NCBI GenBank assembly: GCA_947447525.1
Contig: CANFJL010000016.1
Location: forward strand, 1-40,978
Length of the DNA: 40,978 nucleotides
Direction: 5' to 3'
From: Flavobacteriales bacterium
Lineage (GTDB): Bacteria > Bacteroidota > Bacteroidia > Flavobacteriales_D > Crocinitomicaceae
Part shown: positions 34,687-40,978 of the stretch, one piece after another
Position numbering within the stretch: the stretch's first letter is position 1
How the letters are laid out: every line of letters starts with the position of its first letter
The notes under the pieces: model-generated
What the model was told of the DNA's origin: nothing
Databases searched by the model: none
The model's input: the letters and a program-made list of their open reading frames with translations, nothing else
Program-made: the position numbers and the translations under genes

Positions 34687-35703
34687 TTAAATACTCTTTC
34701 GAGTCAACACTGAAAGCAGTACTGATCCTACCAATAAACCCAGCACTATAAAGAGTGATAAATTGGTATCGAAATGATAGACGGGTGAGATCAGCATTTT
34801 CACTCCAATAAAAGAAAGAATTATAGCCAAGCCATACTTTAATTTAGAAAATAAATTAATAGAATTGGCCAATAAAAAATACATGGAGCGCAGTCCTAGG
34901 ATGGCAAAAATATTGGAGGTGTAGAGAATAAAGGGATCATCTGGTGCCACCGTAAAGATGGCTGGAATAGAATCTACAGCAAAAATCAAATCTGTTGTTT
35001 CAATGACTACTAGAACAAGAAGTAAACGTGTTGCGATTTTTTTTCCATTGACACTGATAAAGAATTTGTCCTCATGGAAGTCGTTAGAAACGGGTAAGAA
35101 TTTACGCAGCAGTCGTGCGCCAAAGCTTTGGTTAAAATCTTGTTTTTCATCATCCTCCGAGGCGAAAAAAGATTTAATTCCAGCATAGACCAAGAAAAAT
35201 CCAAAGATGGAAAGAATCACATTGATTTGCGTAAACTGTTTGGTTGCCCATGAAATCTTTTCAATTTCAGTATGAGAAAGATTGAAATTCCAACCGCCCA
35301 ACTGTATGGAAGGAAGATAAGTTAGATTTATAAGGCCAATTCCGGAAAAAATAAAAATAGCTCTAAAGATAAAGGCACCCATAATTCCCCAAAAGAGTAC
35401 TTTATGTTGCAATTTTCCTTCCAATTTAAAATAGGAAAAGACTAAAATAAATACGAATAAATTGTCTACCGACAGGGCTTCTTCTATCCAGTAGGCAGAT
35501 TGAAATTGAGCAAATTTCTCTTCACCCAATTGAAAATATACAAAGACAGAAAATAGCATCGCTACAGAAACCCAGATTAGGGTCCATAGAGCAGCTTGTT
35601 TATTCCCGACCGTTTTTGCGCTTTTATTAACAATACCCAAATCCAAAAGGAGCATCACCACCATCACCACCACAAAAGTTCCAATCAATAAAGGATTATG
35701 CAT
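34687..35703 (-). CDS. TerC/Alx family integral membrane protein
   Basis: A 338-residue protein with about nine membrane helices. TerC marks include the acidic membrane residues in WIEEALSVDNLFVFILVFSYF and DLIFAVDSIPAIFTVAPDDPFILYTSNIFAILGLRSMYFLLA, and FWGIMGAFIFRAIFIF. TerC/Alx proteins act in manganese or other metal export and in metal loading of exported enzymes; some are tied to tellurite resistance. No tellurite-resistance genes are nearby, so a metal-homeostasis role (Alx-like) is more likely. A loop of about 40 residues (FFASEDDEKQDFNQSF...FHEDKFFISVNGKK) is cytoplasmic. Confidence 0.92.
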   Translation of the reverse strand: MHNPLLIGTFVVVMVVMLLLDLGIVNKSAKTVGNKQAALWTLIWVSVAMLFSVFVYFQLGEEKFAQFQSAYWIEEALSVDNLFVFILVFSYFKLEGKLQHKVLFWGIMGAFIFRAIFIFSGIGLINLTYLPSIQLGGWNFNLSHTEIEKISWATKQFTQINVILSIFGFFLVYAGIKSFFASEDDEKQDFNQSFGARLLRKFLPVSNDFHEDKFFISVNGKKIATRLLLVLVVIETTDLIFAVDSIPAIFTVAPDDPFILYTSNIFAILGLRSMYFLLANSINLFSKLKYGLAIILSFIGVKMLISPVYHFDTNLSLFIVLGLLVGSVLLSVLTRKSI

Positions 35704-35722
35704 TTGTTTTTATTAGTTTCCA

Positions 35723-35730
35723 CAAATTTA
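35723..35730 (-). promoter_or_regulatory. -7 element of the TerC gene
   Basis: On the minus strand the sequence is TAAATTTG, an exact TAnnTTTG match, 19 bases upstream of the ATG at 35703. No good TTG -33 element. I saw no convincing yybP-ykoY-type (manganese) riboswitch fold upstream, and the leader would be too short for one. Confidence 0.4.
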
Positions 35731-36003
35731 CTAAAAGAATCGAAAAGAAGATTCGAAGAAAAATAATATCGAAAGCAATAACATAACCTAATCAATAAGA
35801 TTTTTATTTGAAGTCCATTCATCTTTTTATCTGCCCTAAATAATTAATTATAAAATAATATTAATATAACTTTTTATCAATTAATAAATATTCGATGAAA
35901 TAATAGTTTTAATAATTGACAACGAATAAATGTTCAAGTAATTGATTTTCTTCGCTTTATGAGTTTTTAATAAATACATTTAGTCACTATAAACTCAAGT
36001 AAC
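35731..36003. other. AT-rich intergenic region without a recognisable gene
   Basis: About 270 bases of very AT-rich sequence between the divergent TerC gene and the leader-like small ORF. A short inverted pair GAATC/GATTC lies near 35738-35755. TACATTTA at 35975-35982 is one base off the -7 consensus and could serve the plus-strand genes. Nothing else is seen. Confidence 0.5.
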
Positions 36004-36120
36004 ATGACTAAATATTTACTTAACAATACTCGAAATACAATAGGAAATTCTAGCATAGGATTGAATAATCACATAGGATTTTTTAAATCAATTATTTTTA
36101 GTATCTGCATTTATTTTTAG
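36004..36120 (+). CDS. 38-residue leader-like ORF, orphan copy of the giant protein's N-terminal export region
   Basis: The ORF reads MTKYLLNNTRNTIGNSSIGLN..HIGFF and ends in a hydrophobic run SIIFSICIYF before TAG. Its layout matches the first 42 residues of the giant gene 143 bases downstream (MKNSYILLGRNTRKTYETGSAFG...FGKVTILASILTLF). Both have an NTR motif, then T-x-G-x-S-x-x-G-x-N-x-G-like spacing, then a hydrophobic core. The DNA around NTR also matches: AATAC(T/C)CGAAA(T/A)AC at 36025-36038 and 36293-36306. It is probably a truncated duplicate of the gene's 5' end, or a small secreted peptide. There is no sign that it is translated beyond the intact frame. Confidence 0.4.
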   Translation: MTKYLLNNTRNTIGNSSIGLNNHIGFFKSIIFSICIYF

Positions 36121-36245
36121 GTCAGAACTGCTGTTTTCTTGCATACTATGAACTCCGCAAGCAACACAAGAGACTCGAAGAAAACTATTTAAATTGAATA
36201 ATAAAGTAAAATTAAAATACCTCATTTAGTCCGTAAGGTGAAACT

Positions 36246-36266
36246 ATGAAAACTTTAATACTATGA
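36246..36266 (+). other. Six-codon upstream ORF overlapping the giant gene's start
   Basis: ATG AAA ACT TTA ATA CTA TGA encodes MKTLIL and its stop overlaps the ATG of the giant gene (ATGA at 36263). The upstream AAGGTG at 36235-36240 is a plausible ribosome-binding stretch for this mini-ORF. It could couple translation of the main gene to ribosomes ending here. It may also be a chance ATG. Confidence 0.25.
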
Positions 36267-39200
36267 AAAATTCTTACATATTATTGGGTAGAAATACCCG
36301 AAAAACTTATGAAACAGGATCTGCTTTTGGAAGTAACTTTGGAAAAGTTACGATTTTAGCATCAATCTTGACTTTGTTCTTAGTTTTTTTCAATTCAAAT
36401 GCCAAAGCTCAGTGTTCAAATTGTAATTCAAATTATCCAGGAGGAACATTTTCTACAACCTCTTCTGCATGGTCAACTGTCGGAACAGCAATTTATGGAG
36501 GTGAATATGCTTTCTACAATGTAAGTGTTGGCTCTACATATGTATGGACAACTTGTGGCTTAGCGGCTTATGACACACAATTAACCCTTAAACAGGGTAG
36601 TAATTGTAATGGTACTAATATAGCTTACAGTGATGATTTTTGTGGGGCACAATCTCAAATTACATGGACGGCCACATTTACAGGCACAGTAACAGTGCTA
36701 TTAAGCCAATATTATTGTTCAAACAATAATACTAATACTAGAATCGATTGGAGATGCAGTAATTTTGTAGCTACTTGTACTTCTCCCGCTGCTCCTGGTT
36801 TCGGCATAAACACATGGAATGTCCTTGGTTATGAACATGCAACTTACAATTATTCTAATTTAGCAACATTAACAGGAGAAACATATAAAGGATCATACTC
36901 TGATGCAACCATAGATATTAATTCAGAATTAAGATGGGGAGCAAGTTTATCTCCTTCAAGCGCGACTTCTTACACAGGCTGTCCAGTTACCATTGATAAC
37001 CATACAGTAGTTTATAAAAGACAAGGATTTCCAAATGCTTTTTACAATATCGACTTAAACACCCATGATGATGGTGTGCAATGTTATGTGAATGGTTCAC
37101 TTGTTTATCAAATTGATGGTTGTTGCGCTGACAGAGGAATAATTTGGTCAGGTGTTTTATGTTCAACAAGTACAGTTGAATTTAGAGTGATGGAAGGTGG
37201 AGGTGGCAGCAATCTTAATGTTGATTTTATAGATGTTCCATTCACGACTAATGCTGGAGCGGATGTAACAATTTGTAATGGGCAAACAACTTCTCTCGGT
37301 GTTATTCCAAGTTCATCAACATCACCAGTTTCAAGTTCTGCAAGCGGAACTGACAACACAAATTTCACTACTTCAGTTTCATTATCAGGTGCTATTTCTG
37401 GTGCGACCATTACCTCATTAACTTTCACTCCTTCATTGAATTACTATGGAACTGCTTGTTCAGCTTATAACTCCTGGTATGTAATGCAATATTGGAATGG
37501 ATCATCTTGGGTTAATTTACCTTGTGGTAGTTCAGTAACTATTAATGCTTTTAATGGATACGGAGTAAATGGTTTAGAATTTAAAATTCGAGTAATTGAT
37601 TTAGATGCTTTTGGAGATGCTGTTACCATTAGCATTAATAATTTAATTGCTAATTATTCTAATATTTATAGCTGGTCACCAACAAATAACTTAAGTTCAT
37701 CTACTATTTCAAATCCTACTTGTTCATCAATAAGTACAACAACATATACTTTAACTTCAAGTTCTAACGGTTGTTCAATTACAGACCAAGTAGCAGTAAC
37801 AGTTTCACCAACATCAGTTGGAGGAACAATAGCAGGAAGCGCAACGGTTTGTACTGGAACAAATTCAACGACATTAACATTGAGTGGTCATACAGGTTCA
37901 ATTACCCGTTGGGAATCATCTACCTCAAGCACTTTTGCTTCTGCAGTAACAACTATTGCTAACACTACAACAACATTAACTGCAACTAATTTAACGGCAA
38001 CAACTTATTACAGAGCGGTAGTAACGAGTGGTGCATGTTCTGCAGCAAATAGTGCAACAGCAACGGTTACTGTTTCCCCTGCTTCAGTTGGAGGAACAAT
38101 AGCAGGAAGCGCAACGGTTTGTACTGGAACAAATTCAACGACATTAACATTGAGCGGTCATACAGGTTCAATTACCCGTTGGGAATCATCCACCTCAAGC
38201 ACTTTTGCTTCTGCAGTGTCAACTATTGCTAACACTACAACAACATTAATTGCAACTAATTTAACGGCAACAACTTATTACAGAGCGGTTATTACAAGTG
38301 GTGCATGTTCTGCTGCAAATAGTGCTACTGCAACGGTTACGGTTTCCCCTACTTCAGTTGGAGGAACGATAGCAGGAAGCGCAACGGTTTGTACTGGAAC
38401 AAATTCAACGTCATTAACATTGAGCGGTCATACAGGTTCAATTACCCGTTGGGAATCATCTACCTCAAGCACTTTTGCTTCTGCAGTAACAACTATTGCT
38501 AACACTACAACAACATTAACTGCAACTAATTTAACTGCAACAACTTATTATAGAGCGGTTATTACAAGTGGGTCTTGTGCTGCAGCAAATAGTGCAACAG
38601 CAACAGTTACGGTTTCCCCTACTTCCGTGGGTGGAACAATTGCAGGAAGCGCAACGGTTTGTGAAGGAACGAACTCTACTGTATTAACCTTGAGTGGTTA
38701 TACAGGTTCAATTACCCGTTGGGAATCATCTACCTCAAGCACTTTTGCTTCTGCAGTAACTACTATTGCTAACACTACAACAACATTAACGGCAACTAAT
38801 TTAATGGCAACAACTTATTTCAGAGCGGTTATTACAAGTGGTGCATGTTCTGCTGCAAATAGTGCTAATGCTTCCGTTACAGTGAATAACACTGCAGATT
38901 TTGCGAATCTTCAATGGCCTCAGTCAGCAAGTATCTCTTGCGGATCAAGTGTAGCAGTATATGGAAAAATATATGATGCAGCATTGACGCCTGCAGCAGG
39001 CGCCAATGCAACAATCACGGTAGAAGTTGGTGTATCAACAAGCAATACAGATCCAAGTACTTGGTCTTCAGGTGTATGGTTAGCGGCAACGTACAATGCT
39101 CAAGTAGTGAATGACGACGAGTATACAGCGAATATTGGCACTACATTGGTTCCTGGCACTTATTACTATACCTTCCGCTATCAAATTGGATCAACAGGTT

Positions 39201-40978
39201 GTTACAAGTATGGTGGATACAATGGTGGTTTCTGGAACGGTACTACAAATGTCAACGGTACCTTGACAGTGAATGGAAGCATCTTAGATTATGCCAATGT
39301 TCAGTTCCCAACATCGGGAAGCATATGTGCAGGAGGATCATATACAGTTTATGGTCAAGTGTATGAATCAGGAGTAACCAATGGAGCAGGAGCTGCAACC
39401 GGAATGATCGCTGAGATTGGAGTTTCAAGTTCGAACACGGATCCAAGCACATGGGCAAATGGTGCGTGGTCTTCTTCATCGTTTAACGCACAATCAGGAA
39501 ACAATGACGAGTTCGTAGCTTCGATTGGAAGTTCATTGGCTCAAGGGACATATTACTATGCTTTCCGTTATAAGTTGGCTTCTGCATGTAATTATCAGTA
39601 TGGAGCAGTGAATGGTTTCTGGAATGGCACATCGAATACCAATGGTGTATTAACCGTCAACGCCCTTCCAACCGCTAATGCTGGTGTGGACATCACAGGC
39701 GCCTCTACTTGTGGAAAAAATACGGTTACGGTAAATGCTACCGCATTAAATAACAATGAAACTGGTGCTTGGTCGGTTGTCACGCAAGGTGCTGGTGCTA
39801 CCCTACCCGGTTTATTCTCGGCAGTTACTACTCCAACGGATGACTTCACAGGATCTTATGGTGGTACTTACACCCTTGCTTGGACCGTAACCAACACGAC
39901 TACTAATTGTACCAATACCGACAATATGGTAGTAACTTTCAATCAACCCAACACGAGTTCATTAGGTTCTTCTATTGGAAATGCTGATTTCCTTTGGAAT
40001 GGTTTGACGAGTGTCGATTGGTCCACAGGAGGCAATTGGTTTAAAAATGTATCTGGAGTATACCAACTTCAAACAGGAACTATTGAACCTATAAGTTCTA
40101 GTCAAGTATTTTCACTTACTGCCGCTCAAGGTGGCGTATGTATTGGAAGCAATATGCCAACCATCGGAAATGGCGACAATGCCCTAGATGTATTTGTTGG
40201 AAGTGGCATTACTTTGAATTTGGCCAGTGGCTCCTTGAACTTAAGTGGAAACTTAGTCAATAACGGAACCATTAATGCAGCCCAAGGAACTATTAATTTC
40301 ATTGGATCAACTAATGCTACGGTAAGTGGTTCGGGTGCTACTACCCTCAATAATGTTACGATTAATAAGTCAAGTGGCGCTACCCTTACATTAAGCACTA
40401 ATGTTGCTGTTAATGGCATATTGAATATGACACAAGGAAATGTATTCACGGCTACTTCTCCGAATGGTTTGCTCACTTTAGGAACAAGTTCAGCCGTTCC
40501 TGGAACACTTTCGTGGACCAGTGGAAATATCGTTGGACCGTTTAGAAGATTCTTCACCACTGCAGCAACACAAGGCAACGAAGGATTATTCCCAGTGGGA
40601 ACAGCTACCTACCAGCGTTATGCTAAAGTTAATTTTACAGCAAGTCCGGGTACCAACCAAAGCTTAACCGCTTGGTACAAAGCAGGAGCTCCAATGAGTG
40701 CTGGTGTTGCCTTGTATAATGGACTTCCATTAACGACACAAGACGGACAATTAATTCAGAATTATTCAGCTGATGGATACTGGCAAATAGATCCAACGGA
40801 CAACAACTACAATGCAGCTATTAATAGTGCTAACTATTCTATTGATTTATATGCCAACAATCTTACTGGTATGCAAGACCCAACGATTTGTCGTATCATT
40901 AAAGCTGCGGGATCCAACACCAGTTCGAGCAACCATATACAATGGCAAGGGTGTGGTACGCATACCACGATCCCAACA
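36263..40978 (+). CDS. Giant secreted modular repeat protein, 3' end beyond the window
   Basis: I translated this frame by hand from ATG 36263 to the last base: 1572 codons without a stop. The signal region is long: an n-region of about 28 residues (MKNSYILLGRNTRKTYETGS...) before the hydrophobic core ILASILTLFLVFF, with cleavage likely after NAKA (residue 49). Modules in order: a Cys-rich domain with SDDFCGAQSQITWTATFTG (about 51-165); a PA14-like domain with NTHDDGVQCYVNG (about 170-335); an interrupted PKD-like domain (about 340-515). Four 90-residue Ig-like repeats follow (517-876), then two modules of about 130 residues ending FWNGT..NG.LTVN (879-1133), then beta-rich parts with FLWNGLTSVDWSTGGNWF near 1242. 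A T9SS sorting domain is expected past the edge. It is probably a surface adhesin. Confidence 0.85.
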   Translation, partial: MKNSYILLGRNTRKTYETGSAFGSNFGKVTILASILTLFLVFFNSNAKAQCSNCNSNYPGGTFSTTSSAWSTVGTAIYGGEYAFYNVSVGSTYVWTTCGLAAYDTQLTLKQGSNCNGTNIAYSDDFCGAQSQITWTATFTGTVTVLLSQYYCSNNNTNTRIDWRCSNFVATCTSPAAPGFGINTWNVLGYEHATYNYSNLATLTGETYKGSYSDATIDINSELRWGASLSPSSATSYTGCPVTIDNHTVVYKRQGFPNAFYNIDLNTHDDGVQCYVNGSLVYQIDGCCADRGIIWSGVLCSTSTVEFRVMEGGGGSNLNVDFIDVPFTTNAGADVTICNGQTTSLGVIPSSSTSPVSSSASGTDNTNFTTSVSLSGAISGATITSLTFTPSLNYYGTACSAYNSWYVMQYWNGSSWVNLPCGSSVTINAFNGYGVNGLEFKIRVIDLDAFGDAVTISINNLIANYSNIYSWSPTNNLSSSTISNPTCSSISTTTYTLTSSSNGCSITDQVAVTVSPTSVGGTIAGSATVCTGTNSTTLTLSGHTGSITRWESSTSSTFASAVTTIANTTTTLTATNLTATTYYRAVVTSGACSAANSATATVTVSPASVGGTIAGSATVCTGTNSTTLTLSGHTGSITRWESSTSSTFASAVSTIANTTTTLIATNLTATTYYRAVITSGACSAANSATATVTVSPTSVGGTIAGSATVCTGTNSTSLTLSGHTGSITRWESSTSSTFASAVTTIANTTTTLTATNLTATTYYRAVITSGSCAAANSATATVTVSPTSVGGTIAGSATVCEGTNSTVLTLSGYTGSITRWESSTSSTFASAVTTIANTTTTLTATNLMATTYFRAVITSGACSAANSANASVTVNNTADFANLQWPQSASISCGSSVAVYGKIYDAALTPAAGANATITVEVGVSTSNTDPSTWSSGVWLAATYNAQVVNDDEYTANIGTTLVPGTYYYTFRYQIGSTGCYKYGGYNGGFWNGTTNVNGTLTVNGSILDYANVQFPTSGSICAGGSYTVYGQVYESGVTNGAGAATGMIAEIGVSSSNTDPSTWANGAWSSSSFNAQSGNNDEFVASIGSSLAQGTYYYAFRYKLASACNYQYGAVNGFWNGTSNTNGVLTVNALPTANAGVDITGASTCGKNTVTVNATALNNNETGAWSVVTQGAGATLPGLFSAVTTPTDDFTGSYGGTYTLAWTVTNTTTNCTNTDNMVVTFNQPNTSSLGSSIGNADFLWNGLTSVDWSTGGNWFKNVSGVYQLQTGTIEPISSSQVFSLTAAQGGVCIGSNMPTIGNGDNALDVFVGSGITLNLASGSLNLSGNLVNNGTINAAQGTINFIGSTNATVSGSGATTLNNVTINKSSGATLTLSTNVAVNGILNMTQGNVFTATSPNGLLTLGTSSAVPGTLSWTSGNIVGPFRRFFTTAATQGNEGLFPVGTATYQRYAKVNFTASPGTNQSLTAWYKAGAPMSAGVALYNGLPLTTQDGQLIQNYSADGYWQIDPTDNNYNAAINSANYSIDLYANNLTGMQDPTICRIIKAAGSNTSSSNHIQWQGCGTHTTIPT
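37811..38890 (+). repeat. Four tandem 270-bp repeats (90-residue Ig-like units)
   Basis: Units start at 37811, 38081, 38351 and 38621, each 270 bases and in frame. Each encodes SVGGTIAGSATVC, then LTLSG(H/Y)TGSITRWESS, TFASAVTTIAN and a YYRAV..TSG.C..ANSATATVTVSP end. By hand count, units 1 and 2 differ at about 15 of 270 bases. Unit 4 differs more at its start (VCEGTNSTVLTLSGY) and its end (ANASVTVNN) but is nearly identical in the middle. This suggests recent duplication or gene conversion. Confidence 0.97.
38897..39661 (+). repeat. Two diverged tandem modules of about 130 residues
   Basis: The first module runs from 38897 to 39286, the second from 39287 to about 39661. Shared residues include F/YAN(L/V)Q(W/F)P at the start, VYG(K/Q)(I/V)Y, E(V/I)GVS.SNTDPSTW, NDE(Y/F).A.IG..L..GTYYY.FRY and GFWNGT.N.NG.LTVN at the end, with one conserved Cys near the start and one near the end. 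They are clearly diverged, so older than the 270-bp repeats. Confidence 0.85.

Noticed and set aside
34687..35703. Tellurite resistance determinant
   Set aside because: The protein is of the TerC/Alx family but no other ter genes are present; metal homeostasis is the safer reading.
35704..36003. Manganese riboswitch (yybP-ykoY) upstream of the TerC gene
   Set aside because: The predicted -7 box is 19 bases from the start codon, leaving no room for the element, and no matching helix pattern was seen.
37811..38890. CRISPR or other spacer array
   Set aside because: The repeats are 270 bases, directly adjacent and in frame inside a coding sequence, with no spacers.
37108..40578. Minus-strand ORFs at 37108-37428, 39252-39479, 39595-39849 and 40126-40578
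   Set aside because: They are shadows of the giant plus-strand frame, which is open from 36263 to 40978 and encodes recognisable modules and repeats.
1..40978. tRNA, rRNA, insertion sequence, prophage or defence island
   Set aside because: No cloverleaf, rRNA motif, transposase, integrase, phage structural or known defence-gene signature was found on either strand.

Overview
The window is a stretch of AT-rich chromosome from a member of the Bacteroidota, most likely order Flavobacteriales (a Crocinitomicaceae/Fluviicola-like lineage is my inference, not proven). The grounds are: several secreted proteins ending in type IX secretion (T9SS) sorting domains of type A or type B, TonB-linked outer-membrane barrels, -7 promoter elements of the form TAnnTTTG, a DnaG primase with the zinc-less N-terminus seen in flavobacteria, and a short CarB. 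No tRNA, rRNA, CRISPR array, insertion sequence or prophage was found.

Layout. 1-2.1 kb: the 3' end of a GIY-YIG nuclease gene with a premature stop, a secreted endonuclease/exonuclease/phosphatase-family protein, and an HU gene with its own promoter and terminator. 2.1-8.4 kb: a Kazal-domain secreted protein behind a dicarboxylate/amino-acid symporter (minus), a biotin-dependent acyl-CoA carboxylase carboxyltransferase (plus), a small outer-membrane barrel protein and a polysaccharide flippase (minus). 8.4-12.1 kb: carB without its allosteric domain (minus) and a DUF4159 protein (plus). 12.1-15.5 kb (minus): a compact run CBS-domain protein, nadK, FKBP isomerase, cyclophilin-FKBP fusion. 15.6-21.7 kb: pdxJ (plus) facing a tight minus-strand run DUF58, polyprenyl synthase, MORN lipoprotein, dnaG, MscS channel. 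21.8-30.5 kb: a large T9SS protein and a CDF metal transporter (plus), then a SUI1-like factor, an outer-membrane TonB-type barrel and a lectin-like T9SS type B protein (minus). 30.6-34.6 kb: zwf-pgl-edd, the oxidative entry and dehydratase step of the Entner-Doudoroff pathway, without eda in the window. 34.7-35.7 kb: a TerC/Alx membrane protein (minus). 36.0-41.0 kb: a tiny leader-like ORF followed by a giant secreted repeat protein that is open from 36263 to the end of the window (at least 1572 residues). It carries four near-identical 270-bp tandem repeats.

Most of the window is housekeeping or ordinary cell-surface genes. The parts most worth a second look are the giant repeat protein with its unusually long N-terminal export signal and an upstream orphan copy of that signal; the cyclophilin-FKBP fusion with a histidine-rich tail; the primase that keeps only one of four zinc ligands; the interrupted GIY-YIG tail; and a pair of related hairpin-type intergenic repeats at 11.3 and 34.6 kb.
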